From: Streptomyces sp. AV19
GTDB lineage: Bacteria > Actinomycetota > Actinomycetes > Streptomycetales > Streptomycetaceae
NCBI RefSeq assembly: GCF_015999245.1
Contig: NZ_JAEAMR010000008.1
Location: forward strand, 1-64,000
Length of the DNA: 64,000 nucleotides
Reading direction: 5' to 3'
In this document: positions 27,072-35,552 of the stretch, one piece after another
Layout: every line of letters begins with the position of its first letter
How positions within the stretch are numbered: the stretch's first letter is position 1
Made by a program: the position numbers and the translations under genes
The notes under the pieces: model-generated
What the model was told of the DNA's origin: nothing
Database searches by the model: none
What the model saw: the letters and a program-made list of their open reading frames with translations, nothing else

Positions 27072-28245
27072 TCAGCGTCGGTTTGAAGCGCACGGGTTCT
27101 CCGGTGGACACGGCCCGGCAGCGGGCGAGGGCGGTCAGCATCACCTCGGCCTGCACCCGTACGAGCCGGGCGCCGAGGCAGAAGTGCTCGCCCCAGCCGA
27201 GCGAGAGGTGCTGGCGCGGCCGGGTGATGTCGAGCCGGTGCGGCCGGTCGTAGGCGGCGGGGTCGCGGTTGGCGGCGCCCACGAGCAGGCCCACGACGGT
27301 CCCGGCGGGCGCGGGCGTGCCGTCGATGTCGGCGTCGCGCAGGGCGACGCGGGTGAGGAGCTGGATGGGCGGGTTGTAGCGCAGGAGTTCCTCGACGGCG
27401 GCGGGGGCGTCCCGGGGCCGGGCCCGGAGGTGTTCGAGCTGGCGGGGGTGGGACAGGAGGGCGTGGAAGCCGTTGGCGATGAGGTTGACGGTGGGTTCGT
27501 AGCCGGCGATGACCACTTGTCCGACGGCGGTGACGACCTGTTCGAGGGTCAGGAGCGTGCCGTCGGGGCCGGGCGCGACGAGGGCGCTGACGAAGTCGCC
27601 GGCCGGGACGGCCCGCCGCCGCTCGGCGAGTCCGCGCAGGTGACGGGCGAAGTCGAGCCGGGCGCAGGCGACTTGGGAGCTGATCCGCGGGTCGCGCAGG
27701 GATTCCGGGTCGAAGCCGGTCACCATCCACGACAGGGCCTCCACCCACTCCTCGCGCTCGGCGGGCGGGACGCCGACCAGGGCGCAGATGACGTCCAGGG
27801 CGAGGGGTTCGGCGAGGTCGGCGATGACGTCCACTTCGGCCGCGCGGTCCACGGCGGCCAGGAGTTCGGCGGCGCGGTGCTCGATGGCGGGGCGGAGGCG
27901 GTCCACGGCGCGGGCGGCGAAGGGCGCGGCGACGCGGGTGCGCAGCCGCCGGTGCTCGGGCGGGTCGACCATCAGGAACGACTGGGTCTCGGTGTCGAGG
28001 GGGCCGAATCCGAGGCGTTCGTCCCCGAGGGCGGTGACGCAGGCGCGGTGACCGGTCACGACGAGGACGCCGTCGGGCAGGCGCACCACGGGGCCGCCGC
28101 CCTCGGTGCGCAGCCGTTCGTAGGAGGGGTAGGGGTCGGCGTGGAAGGCCGGGTCCCGTACGTCGAAGGGGAGCCGGTCCCAGAAGTCGTGGGCGACGCC
28201 CACGGGGGTGCCGGTGGTTCCGGGCTGGTGCTGATCGGTCGTCAC
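27010..28245 (-). CDS. Cytochrome P450, second of the PKS locus
   Basis: 411 residues from the GTG at 28245, whose GGGAGG site makes it better than the ATG four codons upstream. The haem loop LGWGEHFCLG puts the axial Cys at residue 356; EELLR is the ExxR motif; the I-helix is AGYEPT (247-252). The acidic residue is kept, but Pro replaces the first Thr, as in the other P450 of this locus. Its 3' end overlaps the end of the PKS gene by 62 bases tail to tail. It is a likely second oxidase acting on the polyketide. Confidence 0.9.
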   Translation of the reverse strand: MTTDQHQPGTTGTPVGVAHDFWDRLPFDVRDPAFHADPYPSYERLRTEGGGPVVRLPDGVLVVTGHRACVTALGDERLGFGPLDTETQSFLMVDPPEHRRLRTRVAAPFAARAVDRLRPAIEHRAAELLAAVDRAAEVDVIADLAEPLALDVICALVGVPPAEREEWVEALSWMVTGFDPESLRDPRISSQVACARLDFARHLRGLAERRRAVPAGDFVSALVAPGPDGTLLTLEQVVTAVGQVVIAGYEPTVNLIANGFHALLSHPRQLEHLRARPRDAPAAVEELLRYNPPIQLLTRVALRDADIDGTPAPAGTVVGLLVGAANRDPAAYDRPHRLDITRPRQHLSLGWGEHFCLGARLVRVQAEVMLTALARCRAVSTGEPVRFKPTLISRGLERLPVVLTDGRPHGP

Positions 28246-28392
28246 GCCGCCTCCCATGAGGTTCCCGCGCGGGGCGGGGTCTTCCGGCAGAGCTGATCCG
28301 ATAGGGATTTTACGGACTTTTCGTCTTTCCGGCGTTCCCCGGGAGGGGTGAGCGGGCGGGGCGGGGAGGCGGCGCGACGCCGGCGTGACGCG

Positions 28393-29274
28393 TCAGCGGA
28401 GGCCGGCCGCCGCGCAGGTGGTGGGCGTGGCGTGGGCCGGGTCGAGGGCGTTGGCCACCTCGTGGAAGGCGACGCCGTCGACGGTGCCGACGAGGAGGTG
28501 TTCGGAGATGTCGAAGCGGCACAGGTCCTGGACGACGACGTTGCGGACGTCGGGGCCGGACAGGAACTGGGTCTTGTAGGGCGTGACGACCTCGTCGTAC
28601 TTGGTGACGATGTTCGTGTAGCGGACGCCGGGCTCGGTGTCACCGCCGGCGTTGAGCTTGCGCATGAACTCCGACCCGATGAGCTGCTCCTCGGCCGCCG
28701 GGACCAGGGCGCCGACGACCTTCCGGGCGCCGGGAATCGCGCTGACGAGGCTGCCCAGGCCGGACGTGGTGGTGCCGTGGTGGGACGGGGCGATGCCGAC
28801 GAGCTGGTTCACCTTGGCCGCGCCGCCGAGGAACTTGAGGTAGTACCGCGGCATGGCGCCGCCGCCCTGGGAGTGGCCGACGATGTCGACCTTCTCCGTG
28901 CCGGTGGCGGTGCGGACCTTGTCGACGAAGGCGGAGAGCTGCCCGGCGGACTTCGCCATGGGCCCGAGGCCGTGGAAGAAGGGCACCCCGGGCAGTTGCC
29001 CGTAGTCGAGGGAGAAGACGCAGTACCCGCGTTTGACCAGGTAGGGGGCCAGGACGGCCCAGTTCTGGGCGGCGTTCTCGAAGGTGCCGTGGACGAGGAC
29101 CACCGGGCGGGGGTGGGCGGTGGAGGGCCTGCAGGAGTAGTTGTTCCAGCCACTGCTGACCACGGTCGCGCCCGGAGTGGCGGCCGCCGCCGACGCGGTG
29201 CCGAGCGACAGGGCGAGAGCCAGGGCGGAGAGCGCGGAGGCGAATATGCGGAACGGTCTCTTGCTTTTGGGCAT
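28393..29274 (-). CDS. Secreted triacylglycerol lipase / esterase
   Basis: 293 residues from ATG 29274 (GAGG upstream). A signal peptide with a basic start (MPKSKRPFRIFASALSALALALSLGTASA) leads into the oxyanion-hole motif VVLVHGTFENAAQNW, the nucleophile elbow GHSQGG and a later His candidate in DISEHLLVG. Two cysteine pairs (SCRPS / YCVF and DLCRF / TTCAA) suggest disulphides. It belongs to the extracellular lipase family of Streptomyces. Its place beside the PKS locus may be chance, or it may process an acylated product outside the cell. Confidence 0.87.
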   Translation of the reverse strand: MPKSKRPFRIFASALSALALALSLGTASAAAATPGATVVSSGWNNYSCRPSTAHPRPVVLVHGTFENAAQNWAVLAPYLVKRGYCVFSLDYGQLPGVPFFHGLGPMAKSAGQLSAFVDKVRTATGTEKVDIVGHSQGGGAMPRYYLKFLGGAAKVNQLVGIAPSHHGTTTSGLGSLVSAIPGARKVVGALVPAAEEQLIGSEFMRKLNAGGDTEPGVRYTNIVTKYDEVVTPYKTQFLSGPDVRNVVVQDLCRFDISEHLLVGTVDGVAFHEVANALDPAHATPTTCAAAGLR

Positions 29275-29523
29275 GGGGGTACCTCGCAGGTGGGGGGTGG
29301 GCGCGCGGGATCCGCAGCAGAGATCCGGAGTCATCTGCGCGCCGAGTGAGGTGAGTTACGCGTGAGTAGATTGCGCGGGCGGGCAACTGTCCGTCAAGGC
29401 CGTTTCGCCCGTGCGTTCCTACGAACCGAACCGGCCGCACGCTGCCCGTCGCACGGCCGCTCACCTCGGAGTCGTCGAAACCCGCCATGGTACGCTCCGC
29501 CGATCATCGAGGTTCCCGATGAT

Positions 29524-29539
29524 TTGATTCAGAAATCAA
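29524..29539. promoter_or_regulatory. Palindromic operator before the MFS-MarR operon
   Basis: TTGATT-CAGA-AATCAA is a perfect 6-bp inverted repeat with a 4-base centre, AT-rich in a GC-rich background and 31 bases before the MFS start codon. MarR repressors typically bind such 16-18-bp palindromes, and the MarR gene lies directly downstream of the transporter. Confidence 0.6.
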
Positions 29540-29570
29540 TGGAGCGAGCGGACAAGCCCCGGGGGAAGCC

Positions 29571-31196
29571 ATGTCCCAGCACATCGATCCGACGCGGCCC
29601 GAGCACGGCCGCGGATGGACGCTCGCCGCCGTCTGCGCGGCGACGTTCATGCTCATGCTCGACCTGACCGTGGTGAACGTCGCCCTGCCCGACATGCGCG
29701 ACACGTTCGACGCGTCCTTCTCCCAGCTCCAGTGGGTCCTGGACGCCTACGCGCTCGGGCTGGCCGTCTTCCTGCTGACGGCCGGCTCACTGGCCGACCG
29801 GCTCGGCCGCAAGAAGGTGTTCAACGCCGGGTTCGTCATGTTCGTCCTGGCGTCGCTCGCCTGCGGGACGGCGCCAGACGCGCTCTTCCTGTCGGTGGCG
29901 CGCGGCGTCCAGGGCATCGGCGGGGCCGTGCTGTTCGCCATCGGCCCGGCCCTGATCGGGCACGAGTACCGGGGCAGGGACCGCGGGCGGGCCTTCGGGA
30001 TCTTCGGCGGTGTCGTGGGACTCGCGATCGCCTTCGGCCCCCTCATCGGAGGCGCCCTGACGGACGGCATCGGCTGGCGCTGGATCTTCCTCGTCAACGT
30101 GCCGGTCGGAGCGGTGGCCCTGGCCGTGGGCGCGGCGCGGATGCGCGAGTCGCGGGACCCGCGCGCCCGCGGCATGGACCGGCAGGGCCTGCTGGTCTTC
30201 TCCGGTGCGCTCGGCCTGCTGGTCCTGGGCTTCCTGCGCGGCGAGGCGCAAGGCTGGGGCAGCGCGCCGACCCTGGCCATGTTCGCCGTCTCCGCCGCGC
30301 TCTTCGTCGTCTTCTGGCGGGTCGAACGGCGGCTGGGCGAAAGGGCGATGTTCGACCTGGCGCTCTTCCGCAACGTCACGTTCAACGGGATCTCCGCCGT
30401 GACGCTGCTGTCCGGTGCCGCGACGATGCCGGCGATCTTCCTGCAGATCTCCTACGTCCAGAACGTGCTGGGCTTCTCCGCCTGGGACACCGGTGTCCGG
30501 TTCCTCCCGCTGACCGTCTGCCTCTTCGCGGCGGCCGCCCTGGCGGGCGGTCTGACGACGCGGCTGCCGCAGCGCGTGCTCGTCGGCACCTCCCTGGCCC
30601 TGGTCGCCGTCGGCCTGTCGCTGGTGACGCTGGTGGACGCGGACAGCGCATGGACGGCGCTGCTGCCCGGCATGGTCGGCATCGGCCTGGGCATGGGGCT
30701 GTTCAACCCGCCGCGGGCGTCCCTGTCGATCGCGGTCGCCGAGCCGTCCAAGGCCGGGATGGCCTCCGGGGTCGGGGAGACCTTCCAGCAGGTCGGCTTC
30801 GCGGTGGGCATCGCCGCCTTCGGCGCGCTGTTCCAGTCGCGCGTCACCGGCCTGTTCGCCCACTCCCCCGCGGCGGACGCCCTGGGGCCCCGCGCCGAGG
30901 AGTTCGGCCGGGCGGTCGCGGCAGGCGGGGGTGCGGAGGCGGCCCGCTCGGTGGGGGATCCGGCACTGGCCGCGCGGCTGGAGGAGGCGGCGCGCACGGC
31001 CTTCACCGACGGGCTCACCGAGGTCGTGCTCGCCTGCGCCGCGCTGGCCGCGCTCGGCGCGATCGTCGGCTTCGCCGGCATCCGCACCCGCGACCTGCAC
31101 GAGAACGCCCTGGGCACCCACGACGTCGACAGCCCTGCCCCGTACGGCGACCACGCCCCCGAGGGCGTACCGGCGACGGCCGGCAGCAGGCCATGA
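29571..31196 (+). CDS. MFS drug exporter, DHA2 / EmrB-QacA type
   Basis: 541 residues, about 14 membrane helices. The N-terminal LMLDLTVVNVALPDM motif (D and P conserved in DHA2 pumps), the loop motif LADRLGRKKVF and motif C (GGVVGLAIAFGPLIGGALTDGIGWR) are all present. The ATG has a GGGGGAAG site. A MarR-type regulator follows 56 bases downstream in the same direction, and an AT-rich palindrome precedes the gene, so expression is probably induced by a ligand of that regulator. The drug or metabolite is unknown. Confidence 0.92.
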   Translation: MSQHIDPTRPEHGRGWTLAAVCAATFMLMLDLTVVNVALPDMRDTFDASFSQLQWVLDAYALGLAVFLLTAGSLADRLGRKKVFNAGFVMFVLASLACGTAPDALFLSVARGVQGIGGAVLFAIGPALIGHEYRGRDRGRAFGIFGGVVGLAIAFGPLIGGALTDGIGWRWIFLVNVPVGAVALAVGAARMRESRDPRARGMDRQGLLVFSGALGLLVLGFLRGEAQGWGSAPTLAMFAVSAALFVVFWRVERRLGERAMFDLALFRNVTFNGISAVTLLSGAATMPAIFLQISYVQNVLGFSAWDTGVRFLPLTVCLFAAAALAGGLTTRLPQRVLVGTSLALVAVGLSLVTLVDADSAWTALLPGMVGIGLGMGLFNPPRASLSIAVAEPSKAGMASGVGETFQQVGFAVGIAAFGALFQSRVTGLFAHSPAADALGPRAEEFGRAVAAGGGAEAARSVGDPALAARLEEAARTAFTDGLTEVVLACAALAALGAIVGFAGIRTRDLHENALGTHDVDSPAPYGDHAPEGVPATAGSRP

Positions 31197-31252
31197 CCGG
31201 CTCCCGGCCATAATGGGGCCCACCCACATCCACCGCTCCGGATCGGTCCGCC

Positions 31253-31741
31253 ATGTCACGTCGCTCAGCACCCGCCCGGCAGGACGCCCCGGGACTCGAC
31301 TTCCCCCTGGTGCACCGGACCGGCTATCTGCTCCACAAGGCGGGCACCCTGCTGATGCAGGAGGCGGACCGGGCCCTGGAGCAACAGGGCCTGCGGATGC
31401 GGTACTTCTACGTGCTGGCCGCTCTGGAGGGCGGCCACGACCTCTCGCAGCAGGATCTGAGCCGGCTCCTGAACCTCGATCCGACGACGATGGTCGCGCT
31501 CGTCGACGAGCTGGAGGGCAACGGCCACGTGGAGCGGCGCCGTAACCCGGCCGACCGGCGGCGGTACATCCTGCGGCTGACCGACGAAGGACGGGCCGTG
31601 CTCGGCGCCGCCGGGGAGGCCGTGGACGCGGTCGAGCGGGAGTTCCTCGCCGGCGCCCCGGAGGAGGACCGGGAGCAATTGCGGCGGATCCTCGGACACT
31701 TGCTGGCCGGACAGTGGCCCCGGGTGATCGCCTGCGAATGA
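31253..31741 (+). CDS. MarR-family transcriptional regulator
   Basis: 162 residues with the MarR winged helix: an N-terminal dimer helix (LVHRTGYLLHKAGTLLMQEADRAL), recognition helix region LSRLLNLDPTTMVALVDELEGNGHVERRRNPADRRRYIL and C-terminal dimer helices. The DxRR of the wing is intact. It sits downstream of an MFS pump and most likely represses the pair through the palindrome at 29524-29539. Confidence 0.9.
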   Translation: MSRRSAPARQDAPGLDFPLVHRTGYLLHKAGTLLMQEADRALEQQGLRMRYFYVLAALEGGHDLSQQDLSRLLNLDPTTMVALVDELEGNGHVERRRNPADRRRYILRLTDEGRAVLGAAGEAVDAVEREFLAGAPEEDREQLRRILGHLLAGQWPRVIACE

Positions 31742-31921
31742 CCCGGGACGGCGGCTCTGCCGGGCGCGCCACCCGACGTCCGCCTCGTCCCCGGGCGGGC
31801 CGAACCAGCGTCCGAGGGCTTCGCGGAGGAGGCCGCCGGCGACCGAAATGACCCTGAACCGTAATGTTCGCGGAGTGGAATCCAAACATCCGCTCTCAGG
31901 TTCATCCCATAGGGTCGGCCC

Positions 31922-33970
31922 GTGAGCGATCGTCGCAAAAGAGTGGATGTCCTGACCCCCCTCCCCGCGCTGCTGCGATGGCGTCCCTTCTCCGGCCGCC
32001 GCCGCGAGGCCGGGCACCGCCGCGGGGGGCCGCGGTTCCGGCCGGTCTATCCGCGCCCGGGGCGTACGGGGTTCAGGCGCTGGATTCCGTCGTGGCGCCA
32101 GGTGCTGGGGCTGTTCGGCTCCGTCGTCACGGTGGTGGCCACGCTGTTGACGATCATGTACATACGCACCGAGATACCCGCCGACCTCAACGCCTTCGCC
32201 ACGCAGCAGGACAACGTCTACTACTGGGCCGACGGCTCCGAGATGGCGCGCACCGGCGAGATCGACCGGCAGGACACGCCGTTGGAGAAGGTGCCCGAGA
32301 AGGTCCGCTGGGCGGCGCTCGCGGCGGAGAACGAGACGTTCTACTCCGACAGCGGGGTCTCCCCCAGCGGCATGGTCCGTGCCGTCTCCAAGATGATCGG
32401 CGGGGGCGACACCCAGGGCGGTTCGACCATCACCCAGCAGTACGTGAAGAACGCCTACCTCAACCAGGAACAGACCTTCACGCGCAAGCTCACCGAGATG
32501 TTCATCGCCATCAAGCTCGACAACAAGCTGAGCAAGGACGAGATCCTCGAGCAGTACCTCAACACGAGCTGGTACGGGCGCGGCACCTACGGCATCCAGC
32601 GGGCCGCCCACGCCTACTACGGCAAGGACGTCTCGCAGCTGAACGCGAGCGAGGGGGCCTTCCTGGCCTCGCTGCTCAAGGGGGCGGCCCTCTACGACCC
32701 GGCGGGCGGCGCCGGGAACCACAAGCGCGCGGTGGAGCGCTGGGAGTGGGTGCTGGACCGGATGGTGGCCATCGGCAAGCTCTCCAAGCAGGAGCGCGCC
32801 ACGTACACCCGCTTCCCCGAGCCCATCGCCCCGCCCAAGGTCACCGGGCTCACCGGCCAGACCGGCTATCTCGTCGAGACGGCCCGCGCCTACCTGCTCG
32901 GCCATTCCCACGTCTCGGAGCAGGAGTTCGCGCTCGGCGGCTACCAGATCCGCACGACCTTCGACAAGCGGCGGATGGCCGCGCTGACCCGGGCGGTCAA
33001 GGAGGCGCGGGACGGTCTCGCCCCGGACCGGCGCGCGGCCGACCGCGACGTGCGCATCGGTGCCGCCTCGGTGACCACCGACGGGCGCATCGTCGCCCTG
33101 TCCGGCGGGCCCGACTACCTCAAGCAGGGCTTCAACGACGCCAATTCGTCCGTCGTCCCGGCCGGCAGCGCCTTCACGCCGTTCGTCTACGCCGCGGCCC
33201 TGCGCGACGGCGTGCAGCGCGAGCGCGGCAGGCCGCGCACCCGCGTCACCCCGGCGACGCGCTACGACGGGAACAACAAGATCTCGCTCCAGACCCCGGA
33301 GGGCCCCTACTGGGACCGGTCGGGAAAGATCGTCAAGGCGGTCAACGACGGCAACAGGTCCTGGGGGAAGATCTCGCTCAAGGACGCCGTCGCACAGTCG
33401 GTCAACACCTCGATGATGCAGCTGGGCATGGACGTGGGGCTGGACGAGGTCGGCAAGGTGGGCGTGCAGACGGGGCTGTTGGAGAGCAGCCTCGGCGAGA
33501 AGCTGCCGTCGTTCTCGCTCGGCACCTCGACGCCCAGCGCCATCCGCATGGCGGACGCGTACGCCACGTTCGCCGCCGGGGGCCGGCACACCGAGCCGTA
33601 CTCGGTCGCCGGGCTCCGGCGCAACGGCGAGAACGTGCCCGTGGAGAAGCCGGAGGCCGGTCAGGTGCTGCCGCGGGAGGTGGCGGGGGCCGTGGACGAC
33701 GCGCTGCGCGAGGCCGTCCGCAAGGGCACGGCGAAGCCGGCGCGCGTCGCGGGTCCCGGCACGGCCGGCAAGACGGGGACCGCGCAGGACAACAAGTCCG
33801 CCTGGTTCGTCGGTTACCGCGGCTCGCTGTCGACGGCGGTCTCGCTCGCCCGCATCGACCCGAAGACGCAGGAGCTGCTGCCGCTGGACGGCATCGGCGG
33901 AACGCCCAAGGGGGCGGCGGGCAGTCCGCTGCCGCTCGACCTGTGGAAGCGGTACATGACCGCCAAGTAG
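31922..33970 (+). CDS. Class A penicillin-binding protein with altered transpeptidase motif
   Basis: 682 residues from GTG 31922. A basic cytoplasmic head is followed by one membrane helix (LGLFGSVVTVVATLLTIMYI). The GT51 glycosyltransferase domain comes next, with its catalytic Glu in AAENETFYSDSG, then GGSTITQQYVKN and EILEQYLN, then a transpeptidase domain. In the latter, SxN (Ser493-Asn495) and KTGT (Lys617) are kept. The active-site SxxK reads Ser416-Ala-Phe-Thr419, so the catalytic lysine is Thr. The protein can probably still polymerise glycan strands, but peptide cross-linking or beta-lactam acylation should be impaired. No operon partner is seen. Confidence 0.88.
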   Translation: MSDRRKRVDVLTPLPALLRWRPFSGRRREAGHRRGGPRFRPVYPRPGRTGFRRWIPSWRQVLGLFGSVVTVVATLLTIMYIRTEIPADLNAFATQQDNVYYWADGSEMARTGEIDRQDTPLEKVPEKVRWAALAAENETFYSDSGVSPSGMVRAVSKMIGGGDTQGGSTITQQYVKNAYLNQEQTFTRKLTEMFIAIKLDNKLSKDEILEQYLNTSWYGRGTYGIQRAAHAYYGKDVSQLNASEGAFLASLLKGAALYDPAGGAGNHKRAVERWEWVLDRMVAIGKLSKQERATYTRFPEPIAPPKVTGLTGQTGYLVETARAYLLGHSHVSEQEFALGGYQIRTTFDKRRMAALTRAVKEARDGLAPDRRAADRDVRIGAASVTTDGRIVALSGGPDYLKQGFNDANSSVVPAGSAFTPFVYAAALRDGVQRERGRPRTRVTPATRYDGNNKISLQTPEGPYWDRSGKIVKAVNDGNRSWGKISLKDAVAQSVNTSMMQLGMDVGLDEVGKVGVQTGLLESSLGEKLPSFSLGTSTPSAIRMADAYATFAAGGRHTEPYSVAGLRRNGENVPVEKPEAGQVLPREVAGAVDDALREAVRKGTAKPARVAGPGTAGKTGTAQDNKSAWFVGYRGSLSTAVSLARIDPKTQELLPLDGIGGTPKGAAGSPLPLDLWKRYMTAK

Positions 33971-34013
33971 GGCCGCCGGGCGGGCGCCGGGCACGGGCCC
34001 GGCGCCCCGCGGG

Positions 34014-34402
34014 CTACTTCACCAGGGTCTTCCAGTCCGGGGACTGCGCCGGGTCGAGCTGCCGCAGCCTCGCCAGGACCTCGGGGTCCTGCTCGTCGAG
34101 CCAGTCGGCGACCTGCTTGAAGGTCACGCAGCGCACTTCCTCGCGCTTGCAGACGGACTTCATGACGTCCTCGACGGCCTTCATGTAGATGCCGCCGTTC
34201 CAGTCCTCGAAGTGGTTGCCGATGAACAGCGGCGCGCGGCTCCCGTGGTAGACGCGCTCGAAGCCGTTGAGGTAGCCGTCGCGGGTCAGCCTGCGCCACT
34301 CCGCGTACTTCTTGGGGTCGCCCTTGGTGTTGTCGCCGGACTGGTTGTAGAGGAAGTTGAAGTCCATGGACAGGACCTGCTCCCAGATCCTCAGGATCCA
34401 GT
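34014..34402 (-). pseudogene. Polysaccharide-deacetylase C-terminus, 5' end lost
   Basis: About 120 codons read ILRIWEQVLSMDFNFLYNQSG...LFIGNHFEDWNGGIYMKAVEDVMKSVC...VKTF-like end and stop. This is the C-terminal part of a NodB-type polysaccharide deacetylase of Streptomyces; the metal-binding N-terminal half is missing. The homology stops at about 34402, exactly where transposon sequence begins. The missing half was not found on the far side of the element, so the insertion was followed by a deletion. Confidence 0.65.
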
Positions 34403-34420
34403 GTCTACGGTGTCCAGCTA

Positions 34421-34795
34421 TCAGGGGGAATGCCCCAGGGTCAGGTGGATGCCGGTGAGGGCGCGCAGTTGCAGGAGGCGCATCGTGCGGCGGGTGGTGA
34501 GGCGGTGGGCGCGTAGGACGGTCAGCCGGGTGACGGGCAAGGTGGTGATCCAGGCGGTGGCTGCTTCCCATGCGGGCTGGCGGCCGGCGGGGAAGCGGCC
34601 TGGGAGCAGGGGCGGTTTGCCCAGGGATGCGAGGAGGTCGTGGGCGAGGCCGGTCTCGCTGGTGGTGCCCGGGCCGGGGTGCAGGGTGATCCTGCCGGAC
34701 GGCGGATGGTGGGCGGCCAGGGCGGTGTGCGTGTGGATCGCGTCGTCGCCTGGGTCGATGACCACGGTGACGGGTGGTGGCGCGGCGAGGTGCAT
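34421..34795 (-). CDS. Small ATPase-like element protein, probably degenerate
   Basis: 124 residues, starting 13 bases after the TniB-like ATPase gene. The C-terminal part (residues 88-120, VTRLTVLRAHRLTTRRTMRLLQLRALTGIHLTL) has the shape of the Walker B strand and following helix of the neighbouring ATPases, but the DE pair is replaced by RA (residues 95-96). There is no Walker A loop. It stops right at the transposon end, so it may be a cut gene. A role as an accessory or target-choice protein is only a guess. Confidence 0.5.
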   Translation of the reverse strand: MHLAAPPPVTVVIDPGDDAIHTHTALAAHHPPSGRITLHPGPGTTSETGLAHDLLASLGKPPLLPGRFPAGRQPAWEAATAWITTLPVTRLTVLRAHRLTTRRTMRLLQLRALTGIHLTLGHSP

Positions 34796-34808
34796 GGTGG
34801 TGTGGTGG

Positions 34809-35552
34809 TCAGGCGAGGCGGCTGAAGGCCCAGCGCAGCAGTTCCTGGTCCACGCGGGGACGGCCGGTGCGGGCCAGGGCGGTGCGGGTGTGGGCGGTGA
34901 GCTGGGCCCAGGCGCGGAAGTTGCCGTGGGCGGCGTGTTGGTCGGCGAAGGAGATGTCGTCGGGGGCGGCGTCGGCCCAGACGGGATGGAACAGGGGGAT
35001 GACGTCGAGTACCTCGCTCGGAGTGAGGCGGGTGAAGTGCTGCCAGATGAAGATGCGGGAGGAGAGCATGGGTTCGCGGCGCAGTACGGTGTGGCAGCCC
35101 TCGCCGCCGACGAAGATGATCGCGAGCTGGGTGGAGGGCTCGTCCCACAGGTAACGGAAGTATTCGAATGCCTCGCCGTTGAGCCACTGGGCCTCGTCGA
35201 CGAGGAAGGTGCGGGGGCGTTCGGCCAGGGCGGTTTTCAGCAGGCGGTCGAATTCGCTGGGGTGGCGCGGTGGCTCGCCGGCCAGGTCGAGTGCGGTGAA
35301 CAGTTCGTAGCGCACCGCGCGGGCGGTGGGCCGGGCCCGGAAGGTGATCTTGCGGACGTCCTCGCCGGGTTCGAGTGCGCGCAGGCAGGTGTTGACGGCG
35401 AGGGTCTTGCCGAAGCCGGCGCCGCCGTGGATACACATCATCGCGCGGGCGGCGACGGTGTCGGTGATGTTCTCCCGGGCGGTCAGCAGAGCGCGGGTGG
35501 TGACCACGGAGGCGTCCGGCAGGTCGACGTACTGGTAGGTGGCCGCAGTCAC
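34809..35552 (-). CDS. Transposon AAA ATPase, TniB/TnsC type
   Basis: 247 residues. Walker A is GGAGFGKT (43-50), Walker B is FLVDEAQ (D118, E119), and the C-terminal lid domain ends RTWAQ/AWAQLTAHTRTAL. Such ATPases choose target DNA and activate the partner DDE transposase. Its start overlaps the transposase stop by four bases, giving the order transposase then ATPase as in Mu (A, B) and Tn5053-type (TniA, TniB) elements. All catalytic residues are present, so it could be active. Confidence 0.88.
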   Translation of the reverse strand: MTAATYQYVDLPDASVVTTRALLTARENITDTVAARAMMCIHGGAGFGKTLAVNTCLRALEPGEDVRKITFRARPTARAVRYELFTALDLAGEPPRHPSEFDRLLKTALAERPRTFLVDEAQWLNGEAFEYFRYLWDEPSTQLAIIFVGGEGCHTVLRREPMLSSRIFIWQHFTRLTPSEVLDVIPLFHPVWADAAPDDISFADQHAAHGNFRAWAQLTAHTRTALARTGRPRVDQELLRWAFSRLA

